Assembly (NCBI GenBank): GCA_014896355.1
Contig: JADBKO010000002.1
Span: 1-37,630, forward strand
Origin: Bacillota bacterium
Lineage (GTDB): Bacteria > Bacillota > UBA5301 > Bu52
DNA: 37,630 nucleotides
Direction: 5' to 3'
This document shows, piece after piece, positions 7,581 to 16,224 of the stretch (its first letter is position 1; each line of letters opens with the position of its first letter). Made by a program: the position numbers and the translations under genes. The notes below the pieces were generated by a model, which did no database searches, was not told the origin of the DNA, and worked only from the letters and a program-made list of their open reading frames with translations.

Positions 7581-8457
7581 GGGCGGGCGGGAAGGCCCGG
7601 GGCGCCTGGACCAGGTTCTGGTGGCACAGGGCTTTTTCTCCAGCCGGCAGCAGGCGCAGCAGGCCATTCTGGCAGGCCTGGTCCGTCTCAACGGGCAGAA
7701 AGCCCTACGGCCTGGGCAGCGGGTTCCCCCCGGCGCGGAAATCCAGTTGGAGGGCCAGGAGCATCCCTACGTGAGCCGGGGAGGGCTGAAGCTGCGGCGT
7801 GCCCTGGACGTCTGGTCCTTTTTGCCCGTGCAAGGGGCCGTGGCCATGGATGTAGGTGCATCGACCGGCGGGTTCACCGACTGCCTGCTGCAGGCCGGCG
7901 CCAGGCAGGTCTGGGCCGTGGACGTGGGATACGGCCAGCTGGCGTGGAAGTTGCGGCAGGATCCCCGGGTGGTGGTGCGGGAACGCACGAACATCCGCCA
8001 TTTCTCCGAAGAGGGATTACCGCCTTTTGATCTCATTACGGTGGATGCGTCGTTTATTTCCGTCGAACTTTTCCTGGAGCGCTTGTTGCATTTTCTGCGG
8101 CCAGGCGGGTACCTGGTGGTCCTGGTAAAGCCGCAGTTTGAGGCGGGTCGGGCCCAGGTGGGGAAGAAGGGAGTGGTGAAGGACCCAGCCGTGCACGCCC
8201 GGGTCCTGGAGAAAGTCACCCTCTCGGCCTTGGCTTCGGGAGCCCGTTTTTGCGGTGTGACCTATTCGCCCGTCAAGGGTCCGGCGGGAAACATCGAATT
8301 CTTGTTGTGCCTGCAGCGGCCGGCTGAAGCGGGCGGGCCAGGACCGGTGCAGGCTTCGCCGTATGCGCCGGAGATCACCCAGGCCATCCAAGCGGCTGTG
8401 GCGGAGGCCCACCAGGTGCTGGATGGGAGCGGGCCGCAAAACGGCCGCAGGCGCTGA
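7561..8457 (+). CDS. tlyA: TlyA-family rRNA 2'-O-methyltransferase
   Basis: An S4 RNA-binding domain (about residues 15-75, [21 protein letters not shown]) is followed by an FtsJ-type methyltransferase domain with the SAM motif [18 protein letters not shown]. The K-D-K-E residues are visible in [33 protein letters not shown] and GNIEFLL. TlyA proteins methylate 16S and 23S rRNA; the Bacillus homologue YqxC sits in the same neighbourhood. TTG 7561 is chosen for its AAGGAG at 7545-7550 (10-base spacing); TTG 7537 is in frame but lacks a comparable site. The gene begins inside the dxs 3' end, so translation is probably coupled. Confidence 0.9.
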   Translation: MEPTASEGGREGPGRLDQVLVAQGFFSSRQQAQQAILAGLVRLNGQKALRPGQRVPPGAEIQLEGQEHPYVSRGGLKLRRALDVWSFLPVQGAVAMDVGASTGGFTDCLLQAGARQVWAVDVGYGQLAWKLRQDPRVVVRERTNIRHFSEEGLPPFDLITVDASFISVELFLERLLHFLRPGGYLVVLVKPQFEAGRAQVGKKGVVKDPAVHARVLEKVTLSALASGARFCGVTYSPVKGPAGNIEFLLCLQRPAEAGGPGPVQASPYAPEITQAIQAAVAEAHQVLDGSGPQNGRRR

Positions 8458-8569
8458 CTCCTGCCGGGTGTGGGTCCGGCGTCCGGACCCACCTGGTCCC
8501 GGAGCAAGACGCCGCGCCGGGAGGAACCATTTGCTCGAACGGCGAACACTTGGGCTGGAGGGAGTTTCC

Positions 8570-9583
8570 GTGCCGAAGCCCCGGGCGACTCTGCGGGGAG
8601 TGGGGATCAGTCTGCATCCTCGGAAGAGCGAGGCCCGCCAGATGGCCTCCGCTTTGATCCGCTGGCTCGAGGAGCGTTCCATCCGGCCCGTGCTAGGCCC
8701 GGAGGCCGCCCAGATGCTGGCAAGGCCGGATCTGGCGTTGCCTTTGGGGCAGTGGGAAGGACAAGCCCAGGTGATGGTCAGTTTGGGCGGAGACGGCACG
8801 CTCTTGGAGGCGGTCCATTCACCTGCCGGGTTGTCCGTCCCCATTTTGGGGGTCAATGTGGGCCGGCTGGGCTTCCTGACGGAAGTGGAGGCCCCTGACC
8901 TTTTTTGGGCCATGGATCGCTTACGGACACAAGATTACCAGCTGGAGCGGCGGCATCTCCTGGAGGCCAGCGTGGTACGGGAGGGGAAGCGGATCCGGCG
9001 GGTGTTGGCATTGAACGATGTGGTGGTCAGCCGCGGTGCCACGGCGCGCATGCTGGAACTGACACCGTTCATCGGAGAGGAAGCGGTGGGCGCTTACCGG
9101 GCCGACGGCCTCATTGTGGCCACAGCCACCGGGTCTACGGCGTATTCCCTGTCTGCAGGCGGTCCCATCGTGCATCCCGGTCTGGATGTATTGATCCTGA
9201 CGCCCATCTGTGCCCACAGCCTGCAGCAATCGCGCTCCATCGTGATCAGCCCGTCGGAGACCATACGCATTTCCGTGGCAGCGGAGCATCACGAGGTGGT
9301 GCTGTCCCCGGACGGTCGCGCCGGCATGAACATCCTGCCGGGGGATGAGATCCTGATTCAGCGGAGCCGCCGGACAGCCCGATTTGTCCGGTTCCGGGGC
9401 CGTTCCTTCTATACAGTGCTGCGTTACCGGCTTAGCGACGAGGAGCGCCCGTCGCTTCCCTTCCGCAGCCTGGCCGGGACCAGGGGCGGGCAGGACGAAT
9501 CGCCGGCGCCGCAGGAACCCGGTGGGCCGGCGGGACAACGGGCCGCAGCGGGGCAGGCCGCTGTACGGAAGAGGGGCCGATGA
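8570..9583 (+). CDS. nadK: NAD kinase
   Basis: Phosphorylates NAD+ to NADP+. The 337-residue protein has the family motifs SLGGDGTLLEAV, NVGRLGFLTE, ALNDVVVSRG and ADGLIVATATGSTAYSLSAGGPIV. GTG 8570 follows GGAGGGAG by seven bases; an upstream TTG at 8531 is possible. The last 45 residues or so are a Gly/Ala/Pro/Gln-rich extension with a basic end, longer than the usual family C-terminus. Its stop overlaps the argR start (ATGA). Confidence 0.93.
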   Translation: MPKPRATLRGVGISLHPRKSEARQMASALIRWLEERSIRPVLGPEAAQMLARPDLALPLGQWEGQAQVMVSLGGDGTLLEAVHSPAGLSVPILGVNVGRLGFLTEVEAPDLFWAMDRLRTQDYQLERRHLLEASVVREGKRIRRVLALNDVVVSRGATARMLELTPFIGEEAVGAYRADGLIVATATGSTAYSLSAGGPIVHPGLDVLILTPICAHSLQQSRSIVISPSETIRISVAAEHHEVVLSPDGRAGMNILPGDEILIQRSRRTARFVRFRGRSFYTVLRYRLSDEERPSLPFRSLAGTRGGQDESPAPQEPGGPAGQRAAAGQAAVRKRGR

Positions 9584-10062
9584 CCGTGGGCAAGGCAGTA
9601 CGGCACGCCATGATTCTGGAAATCATCCACAACAACCGGGTGGAAACCCAGGAGGACCTGGCCCGCCATTTGGAGGAGCGGGGCATGCCCGTGACCCAGG
9701 CCACGATCTCCCGGGACATCAAGGAGCTGGGCCTGGTCAAGGTGCCGACAGGCAATGGTCACTACCGCTATGCCCGCCCGGAGCAGCCGAGCGAGCGGGA
9801 CGCCCTGCGCAGAGTCCGCCGTGCCTTCGAAGAGTCTGTGGTGGAGGTGGCGTTCTTCGGTGATTTGGTGGTGATTCGCACGCTGCCCGGAATTGCCCCG
9901 GGCGTGGCTTCCGCCATCGATGGGCTGCATTGGCCTGAGATTGTGGGATCTGTTGCCGGTGATGACACCATTTTTCTTTTGGTGCGCGACCCGCAGGCCC
10001 GGCCGGATCCGAATTCGCCTGCCGGGCAGCTGGCTGGCAAACTGCTGGCGCTGCGAGGATGA
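9580..10062 (+). CDS. argR: Arginine repressor ArgR/AhrC
   Basis: A 160-residue regulator of arginine biosynthesis and catabolism. The N-terminal winged helix carries TQEDLARHLEERG and the recognition segment TQATISRDIKELGLVKV. The C-terminal oligomerisation and arginine-binding domain has FFGDLVVIRTLPG, ASAIDGL and VAGDDTIFLLVRD. It overlaps nadK upstream and recN downstream by four bases each, the conserved order nadK-argR-recN of spore formers. No arginine operator was recognised nearby. Confidence 0.95.
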   Translation: MTVGKAVRHAMILEIIHNNRVETQEDLARHLEERGMPVTQATISRDIKELGLVKVPTGNGHYRYARPEQPSERDALRRVRRAFEESVVEVAFFGDLVVIRTLPGIAPGVASAIDGLHWPEIVGSVAGDDTIFLLVRDPQARPDPNSPAGQLAGKLLALRG

Positions 10063-11837
10063 CGGCCATGCTCTTGGAACTGCATGTGGAGAATTTCGCC
10101 CTCATCGACGAAGTCTCGCTGCCGCTGCAGCCGGGGCTCAATGTGCTGACCGGTGAGACCGGGGCCGGCAAGTCGATCCTCATCGATGCTTTGGCGCTGC
10201 TGCTGGGTGCCCGGGCCAATGCCGACCTGATCCGCACCGGCAAGGAAGCCGCCGTTGTGGAGGCTGCCTTCGCCGTTGCGCCGTCCAGCCCGGTGTGGGC
10301 GGCTCTGGCTGAGCTGGGGGTGGAAGCGGATCCCCAGGGGCCGGACCCGCTGCTGGTCAGCCGTGAGCTCAGCCGCAGCGGCCGTAATCGCTGCCGCATC
10401 AACGGCCGCATGGTCACGGTTCCCGCCCTGGGAGAGGTCATCGGCCACCTGGTGGACCTGCATGCGCAGCATGAGCATCAATCGCTGTTACAGCCCTCCC
10501 GTCAGCGGGCGTTGCTGGACGCCTTCGCCGGCGAGCCGGTGTTAAAGCTGGCCCGCCAGGTGGCAGGGCTGTATGAGGAAATGCGCACCAAGGAGGAGGA
10601 CTTGCGGAACCGGCGCCAACGGGAAGCCGATGTGGCCCGGCAGCTGGACCTTCTGGAATATCAGGCCCGCGAAATCGCCTCCGCCCGTTTACAGCCGGGA
10701 GAAGACGAGGAACTGGAGGCAGAACGGCGCTTGTTGCGCAATGCCGGTCAGGCAGCGGCTTTGGGCGACCGGGTGCACCGCCTGCTGGCGGGCGGCGAAG
10801 GGGGAGGCGAGGAAGCCGGGGCGCTGAACCTTTTGGGCCAGGCCAGCGCAGATGTACAGCGGCTCCTGACCCTGGCGCCTTCCCTGGCCGAGGCCGGCCG
10901 GCTGCTGGAGAGCGCCCAGATCGAGGTCGCGGAGGCAGCGCGGCAGGTGGCGGACTTCCTCAGCCGCCTGGAGGCGGACCCGGCACGCCTCAATGCCGTG
11001 GAAGAACGTTTGGCAGATCTGGCGGAGCTGAAGCGGAAGTACGGGCCGTCTTTGCCGGAGGTGCTGGAATACGCCCGCAAGATCCAACACGAACTGGAGG
11101 ATCTGCGGCATTTTGATGAGAATCTGGCGGCCAGCCAGGCAGAGGTGGAGAGGTTGCGACAGGAGTGGCTGCACCTGGCTTTGCAGCTTTCCGAGGCCCG
11201 GCGGGAGGCGGCCCGGCGCCTGGAGGCCGCCTTGAGCCGCGAGCTGCCGGACCTGGCCTTGGCCTCCGCCCGCCTGCTGGTGCAGGTAAGTTACGAGGAG
11301 GATGCCGGCGGGTTGCCCGGCCCGGACGGCCGCCGCCTGCGGCCCGGCAGCCACGGCGTGGACTCCGTGGAGTTTCTCTTCACAGCCAACCCGGGCGAAC
11401 CCCCCAGGCCCCTGGGCCGGGTGGCCTCCGGCGGCGAGCTTTCCCGGTTGATGCTGGCCCTCAAGACGGTCCTGGCCCAGGTGGACCAGGTTCCCACGCT
11501 GATATTTGACGAGATCGATACGGGCATCAGTGGCCGCACGGCCCAGGCAGTGGCCGAGAAGCTGGCTCGTCTGAGCCGTCGCCGGCAGGTGATCTGTGTC
11601 ACGCACCTGCCCCAGATTGCTTGCATGAGCGATCGCCATTTTTGCCTGGAAAAAACCACGGAGGCCGGGACCACCCGGACCCGGGCCCGCCTGCTGGAGG
11701 GCGAGGAACGCATCGGCGAGCTGGCCCGCATGCTGGGGGGCGCGCGGGTAACCGAGACCACCCGCCAACACGCCCGCGAAATGGTGGCCATGGCTGAGCA
11801 GGTCAAAGGTTCGCCTGCGGGGCATACGCAGACATAG
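10059..11837 (+). CDS. recN: DNA repair protein RecN
   Basis: An SMC-like ATPase acting early in double-strand break repair. Walker A GETGAGKSILIDAL lies at about residues 33-46. Long coiled-coil-like stretches rich in Glu, Arg, Leu and Ala occupy about 155-370. The ABC signature VASGGELSRLMLALK and Walker B TLIFDEIDTGISG are in the C-terminal third. The length, 592 residues, is slightly above the usual 560-570. ATG 10059 overlaps the argR stop; ATG 10068 is the alternative. Confidence 0.95.
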   Translation: MTAMLLELHVENFALIDEVSLPLQPGLNVLTGETGAGKSILIDALALLLGARANADLIRTGKEAAVVEAAFAVAPSSPVWAALAELGVEADPQGPDPLLVSRELSRSGRNRCRINGRMVTVPALGEVIGHLVDLHAQHEHQSLLQPSRQRALLDAFAGEPVLKLARQVAGLYEEMRTKEEDLRNRRQREADVARQLDLLEYQAREIASARLQPGEDEELEAERRLLRNAGQAAALGDRVHRLLAGGEGGGEEAGALNLLGQASADVQRLLTLAPSLAEAGRLLESAQIEVAEAARQVADFLSRLEADPARLNAVEERLADLAELKRKYGPSLPEVLEYARKIQHELEDLRHFDENLAASQAEVERLRQEWLHLALQLSEARREAARRLEAALSRELPDLALASARLLVQVSYEEDAGGLPGPDGRRLRPGSHGVDSVEFLFTANPGEPPRPLGRVASGGELSRLMLALKTVLAQVDQVPTLIFDEIDTGISGRTAQAVAEKLARLSRRRQVICVTHLPQIACMSDRHFCLEKTTEAGTTRTRARLLEGEERIGELARMLGGARVTETTRQHAREMVAMAEQVKGSPAGHTQT

Positions 11838-11937
11838 CAACGGGAAAGGCTACAGGCAGCACGGCACACGTTGAGGGCCGCAGTCGGCCATGTGGCGACG
11901 CCCTGCCGTGTGGACGTTCCGCCTGAGGTGATCGGGT

Positions 11938-13434
11938 TTGCACCCTTCCATCTTTTCCCGTTCGTGCCGGAGGGATTGGTTCCTCGTCGGCCTCCTGGTC
12001 GTCGTGATTGTGACCCTGGCCAGCCTGGGATGGAAGATTGAGCTCTCCATAGGGCTGCCGCCCGAACTGCAGCTGGCAGCCGGGCAATCCTGGCGCTTTG
12101 AGGCTGCGGTCCCTTTGACCGTGACTCTGCCGGGTGGCGGCCAGGGCCCTGTCCTTTTCATTGACCCCCAGGAGCAGAAACTGCGGCCTGTCCGCATCCC
12201 TCCTGCGGCGGTGCGGGAGATCGTGCCGCTCAAGGCCGGTCAGGCCAACCTGGGCATCCGTTTGTTCGGGTTCATCCCCTGGCCGCAGCGCACGGTGCAG
12301 GTGATTCCCCGGGTGCATGTGGTCCCCGGAGGACAGGCCATCGGGGTGCTGCTGGCCCCCTACGGCCTGATTGTCCGGGGCTTGTCCACGGTGATCGGGC
12401 CAGGAGGGGAGAAGATGTCGCCGGCTCGGGAAGCAGGGATTCTGCCGGGGGATATTCTGGTGCGCCTCAACGGCCTGCCGATTTTCAGCGCCCAACAACT
12501 GGGGGTGTGGGTAAATTACTATGGAGAAAGGAATCAAACGGTTCAGCTGGAAATAAGGAGGGACGGTGAGCTCCTCAGCAAGGAGATCCGGCCCGCCCCC
12601 AGCCCGTCCAAGGCGGTCCCCGAAAACCCGATCCGGCGCGACCGCCCCGCTTACCTCCTGGGGGTATATGTGGAGGAGCCTGCAGCCGGTGTAGGAACCC
12701 TCACGTTCTACGAACCGCGAACCGGGATCTTTGCAGCCCTGGGTCATTTGGTTACGGATGCGGCCACGCACCAGCGGCAGGACCTGAACGAGGCCCGCAT
12801 CGTAGGAGCCCACATCGCCGGTATCGAAAAAGGGGGCCGGGGCAGGCCGGGAGAGAAAATCGGAACCTTTCAAATGAGCGGCGGACTGAGCGGCACCATT
12901 TTGCTGAACAGCCCCTACGGAATTTACGGCCGGTTCACCCACGCTCCGGCACAGCCTGAACGTACGGTTCCGGTGGCCCTGGCGCAGGAGGTCCATCCGG
13001 GGCCCGCCACGCTGCTGACGGTGGTGCAGGGGGACAAGGTGGAGGAATTTCAGGCCGAAATCGTGAAGGTCAATATGGACAACCGCCCCAGCGGCAAAGG
13101 CCTGATTGTCCGCGTGACTGATCCCCGGCTTTTGGCCATCACCGGCGGAATCGTTCAGGGCATGAGCGGCAGCCCTCTTTTGCAGGACGGTATGTTAGCC
13201 GGCGCTGTCACACATGTATTTGTGAACGATCCCAGACAGGGATACGGAGTATTGGCCCAGTGGATGGCCGAAGAGGCGGGACTGTATCATCTTATGATGG
13301 AGGCAGAAGAGGTTGCCCACGTTTCCGGACACAGTCAAGGTGGGCGTAGCCGCCCAATCCGAGCGATTCCGGCAGCTCATGTCCGACGGAATACACCAAT
13401 GTCCCCTGCTGGAACCGGTGGCGGTCTTGTCTGA
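11938..13434 (+). CDS. spoIVB: SpoIVB S55-family signalling protease
   Basis: Secreted by the forespore to trigger pro-sigma-K processing in the mother cell. An N-terminal signal or anchor segment (about residues 14-32) is followed by a PDZ domain (about 130-205) and the S55 peptidase domain. The catalytic histidine is in A-L-G-H at residue 270, and the GMSGSP motif lies around 408-413. Start is TTG 11938, after GAGGTGAT. The family-typical end (GYGV..WMAEEAGL) is reached at about residue 455; the remaining 40 residues or so overlap the first 122 bases of spo0A in another frame. An own promoter in the 100-base gap after recN is possible but was not identified. Confidence 0.93.
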   Translation: MHPSIFSRSCRRDWFLVGLLVVVIVTLASLGWKIELSIGLPPELQLAAGQSWRFEAAVPLTVTLPGGGQGPVLFIDPQEQKLRPVRIPPAAVREIVPLKAGQANLGIRLFGFIPWPQRTVQVIPRVHVVPGGQAIGVLLAPYGLIVRGLSTVIGPGGEKMSPAREAGILPGDILVRLNGLPIFSAQQLGVWVNYYGERNQTVQLEIRRDGELLSKEIRPAPSPSKAVPENPIRRDRPAYLLGVYVEEPAAGVGTLTFYEPRTGIFAALGHLVTDAATHQRQDLNEARIVGAHIAGIEKGGRGRPGEKIGTFQMSGGLSGTILLNSPYGIYGRFTHAPAQPERTVPVALAQEVHPGPATLLTVVQGDKVEEFQAEIVKVNMDNRPSGKGLIVRVTDPRLLAITGGIVQGMSGSPLLQDGMLAGAVTHVFVNDPRQGYGVLAQWMAEEAGLYHLMMEAEEVAHVSGHSQGGRSRPIRAIPAAHVRRNTPMSPAGTGGGLV

Positions 13435-14158
13435 ACAGCAGTTTTGGCGGTCGGCGGGTCGCGACGGAGCGCAGATCTGGGTGCTGCGCTTGTCAGAAAG
13501 CCCTTCGTGGGATAAAGTAGAGAGGCTGCGGGGGTGGCGGCAGGAGCATTCCGGCACAGCTTTGATCTGCATCTTACCGGACGAGGCGCCGCTGGCGGCC
13601 ATGGATTGGGCAGAACTGGCGGATTATGTGCTCGTCCCTCCGGTCTCCGTGGCAGTGTTGCGCTGCCGGCTTCTTTGGGTTGCCGGCAGGGTGGACAGGC
13701 CGGAAGGGGTCATCCCGGAGCGGAGACCCCAGGGTTGGGAACTCTGGCAGTCCTGTGGCGAGTACCCGGGTTGTCCGCTGGGCCGCAAACCTGCCTGGGC
13801 TCGGCGGCAGGAGGTGGCCATCGCCCAGTGGCTGGCCAGGGTGGGGATCCCCCCTCATTTTCGGGGGTTTCTGTACCTGCAGCGCTCCATCGCGCTGGCC
13901 CAGCGGTATCCGAGCCTGCTGAATTCGTTGACCGGCGAACTGTATCCGGCCGTGGCCCGGTTTTTTGGGATCACTTCCAGTCAAGTGGAGCGCTCCATCC
14001 GCCACGCTATTGAAGAAGCCTGGGTCAGTGGCGACTTCCAGCTCCAAGAGGGTCTATTCGGTGGGAGTGTGGATTTGCGGCGGGGCAAGCCCACCAACCG
14101 GTTGTTCATCGCGCGGCTGGTGGAGCAGACCCGCCTTCAGGGGGAACCGGATTCATGA
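13313..14158 (+). CDS. spo0A: Spo0A with degenerate receiver domain
   Basis: Spo0A is the master regulator of sporulation entry. The C-terminal effector domain (about residues 165-278) is well conserved: VGIPPHFRGFLYLQRSI, YPAVARFFGITSSQVERSIRHAIEEAW (recognition region) and KPTNRLFIARLV. The receiver domain is full length but lacks the phosphorylation residues: the acidic pair is A14/Q15, the phospho-acceptor Asp aligns with R59, the conserved Thr/Ser with P89 and the conserved Lys with P109. It is therefore a pseudo-receiver that should not be phosphorylated. TTG 13313 has GGAGG nine bases upstream; GTG 13340 is possible. The position directly after spoIVB is the standard Bacillus/Clostridium arrangement. 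Confidence 0.9.
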   Translation: MPTFPDTVKVGVAAQSERFRQLMSDGIHQCPLLEPVAVLSEQQFWRSAGRDGAQIWVLRLSESPSWDKVERLRGWRQEHSGTALICILPDEAPLAAMDWAELADYVLVPPVSVAVLRCRLLWVAGRVDRPEGVIPERRPQGWELWQSCGEYPGCPLGRKPAWARRQEVAIAQWLARVGIPPHFRGFLYLQRSIALAQRYPSLLNSLTGELYPAVARFFGITSSQVERSIRHAIEEAWVSGDFQLQEGLFGGSVDLRRGKPTNRLFIARLVEQTRLQGEPDS

Positions 14159-15309
14159 ACCGGACAGCCTGGTTCCGGCGCGAAAGCCTCCGTGGGGTTC
14201 TGCGCAAGGGGAAGCGCACCAAGGATCTGGTGAAGATCTTGCGGCCCGGAGAAATCGCTGTCGTCGACCATGCGGATCTGGATGAAGTGGCAGCCGATGG
14301 GCTGATTCAAGCCAAGGTCCAGGCGGTGGTGAATGTGGCGCCCTCCATCACAGGCCGTTTTCCCAACCATGGGCCGGGGGCGCTGCTGGGAGCCGGAATC
14401 CCCTTGCTGGACTGGCTGGAAGCTCCCCCCTGGGAAACCATCCCGGATGGAGGGATCCTTTCCGTGACCCGTCACGGCGACGTTTCGATCAACGGTCAGC
14501 CGGCCGGAAAGGTCTTCATCTGGGACAAGACAGCTGTGGAAGAACGCTTGGCGATGAGCCAACGAAATCTGGCCCAAGAACTGGACCACTTCGTGGAGAA
14601 CACCCTGGATTACGCCCGGCGGGAAAAATCTCTCATCATCGGCAGCCTCGACTGGCCCCGGCCTGTGGTTCCCATCCGCGGCCGCCACTGCCTGGTGGTC
14701 ACCCGGGGGGCCAGCTACCGGGAAGATCTCCAAACGATCCAGTCTTACATCGCCGAGGTACGCCCGGTTCTGATCGCCGTGGACGGAGGCGCAGATGGCC
14801 TGCGGGAGTTCGGCTGGCAGCCGGATATCCTCGTGGGGGACATGGACAGCGTCAGCGACGAAGCCCTGCGTGCGGCCAGGCAGCGGGTGGTCCACGCCTA
14901 TCCGGACGGGAGGGCGCCAGGCATGGAGCGGGTCCGGAAACTGGGCCTGTCTGCCAGCACCGTGGCGGCGCCAGGCACCAGCGAGGATCTGGCTTTGCTG
15001 ATGGCCTATGATCTGGGGGCCAGCCTCATCGTGGCCGTTGGCTCGCATTCGAGCATGATCGATTTCTTGGAAAAGGGTCGGGCCGGCATGGGAAGCACGT
15101 TTCTGACCCGCCTGAAGGTCGGATCCATCCTGGTGGATGCCCGCGGAGTCAGCCAGCTTTACCGGGAACCTCCCCGCAACCGGATCTGGATGCCGCTTCT
15201 CATCGGCGCTGGTGTCCTGCCAGTGATCCTGGTGGCTGCCATGTCAGAGCCCGTGCGGCAGTTCGGGCGCCTGGTGGTATTGTGGGCGCGGCTGACCCTG
15301 GGCTGGTAG
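14155..15309 (+). CDS. steA: SteA-like cytokinetic-ring-associated protein
   Basis: A 384-residue protein of the SteA family, known in Corynebacterium from cell-division work. The N-terminal half has VDHADLDEVAADGLI and AVVNVAPSITGRFPNHGP. The central part resembles a thiamin-pyrophosphokinase fold, with AVDGGADGLRE and GDMDSVSD (D229, D231). A single hydrophobic segment near residues 345-362 (PLLIGAGVLPVILVAAM) suggests a membrane anchor close to the C-terminus. It overlaps the spo0A stop by four bases and is followed 12 bases later by the steB/mctB-like gene. This pairing next to tlyA-nadK-recN is also seen in actinobacteria. Confidence 0.8.
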   Translation: MNRTAWFRRESLRGVLRKGKRTKDLVKILRPGEIAVVDHADLDEVAADGLIQAKVQAVVNVAPSITGRFPNHGPGALLGAGIPLLDWLEAPPWETIPDGGILSVTRHGDVSINGQPAGKVFIWDKTAVEERLAMSQRNLAQELDHFVENTLDYARREKSLIIGSLDWPRPVVPIRGRHCLVVTRGASYREDLQTIQSYIAEVRPVLIAVDGGADGLREFGWQPDILVGDMDSVSDEALRAARQRVVHAYPDGRAPGMERVRKLGLSASTVAAPGTSEDLALLMAYDLGASLIVAVGSHSSMIDFLEKGRAGMGSTFLTRLKVGSILVDARGVSQLYREPPRNRIWMPLLIGAGVLPVILVAAMSEPVRQFGRLVVLWARLTLGW

Positions 15310-15321
15310 GAGGAAGCAGGC

Positions 15322-16203
15322 GTGATTGTGCCTTGGCGTTATCACCTGGCGTCCCTGATGGCCGTGTTCTTGGCTTTGGGCTTGGGTATTGTCATCGGCC
15401 TGGCGCTGGGTAACAATCGCTTTTTGCTTTCGCAACAGACGGTCATGGTGGACAGGCTGGCCCGGGAGATGGCCTCCATCCGGGCCGGGGAGGCCAGTCT
15501 GCAAAATACCATCTCCGACTTGCGCAACCAGTTGTCGTTTCAGGATCGCTTCGCCCGCGCGGCGCTGCCGTACACGGTACGCGGCCAGCTCATGGGTAGG
15601 CGGGTGGCCATCTGGGTTCTCAGCGATTTGGTGGGCAATGACACCCTGGACTCCGTGAGCAGGGTTGTGAAACTGGCGGGAGCCAGCGTCACCTCCATCA
15701 CCTCGGCCTTGGCCCCTTTCTCCCAGCTGAAAGGCTGGGAGAACCAGGCCTGGGCCGCCGAGGCCGAAGCCGGTCAGCAGCGCTTCTTTCTCCAGGCGTT
15801 GGTCCATAGTCTGATCTATGCCCAGCCTGATCCCGTGGTGGATTACCTGGTGCGGCAGCACGCGGTTACCATCCGGGGAGATTACAAGACGGCGCCGGAT
15901 GCGGTGATCATTCTCACGGGAAGCCTCAAAGAGGATCGATCCCACTGGGATCAAATCGATCAGCCCCTGATTCAGACCCTGCAGTCCTACCAGGTGCCGG
16001 TGGTCATGGGAGAGCCCTTGAGCAGCACAGCGATCTTGGCAGACCGGTACGGCAAGATGGGGGTCCCCGCTGTGGACAACGTGGATGGCGTGGCGGGCCA
16101 AGCTGCGCTGGTACTGGCGCTGGCCAGCGGCCAGCCGGGACGCTATGGGCAACGAGGGCAGGCGCGTCAACTGCTGCCTGAGCCCGGTTGGATCGGCCTG
16201 TGA
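15322..16203 (+). CDS. SteB/MctB-like membrane protein (copper transporter family)
   Basis: A 293-residue protein with one N-terminal membrane helix (residues 9-29, ASLMAVFLALGLGIVIGLALG), then a coiled-coil-like stretch (about 35-75) and an outer domain. This is the layout of the DUF3186 family, which includes mycobacterial MctB (linked to copper) and corynebacterial SteB (partner of SteA). The family name 'copper transporter' does not fit one transmembrane helix, and the steA neighbour favours the SteB role. Start GTG 15322 follows GGAGGAAGC. Confidence 0.75.
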   Translation: MIVPWRYHLASLMAVFLALGLGIVIGLALGNNRFLLSQQTVMVDRLAREMASIRAGEASLQNTISDLRNQLSFQDRFARAALPYTVRGQLMGRRVAIWVLSDLVGNDTLDSVSRVVKLAGASVTSITSALAPFSQLKGWENQAWAAEAEAGQQRFFLQALVHSLIYAQPDPVVDYLVRQHAVTIRGDYKTAPDAVIILTGSLKEDRSHWDQIDQPLIQTLQSYQVPVVMGEPLSSTAILADRYGKMGVPAVDNVDGVAGQAALVLALASGQPGRYGQRGQARQLLPEPGWIGL

Positions 16204-16224
16204 GCCGGGAAGGAGACGGGGCAC

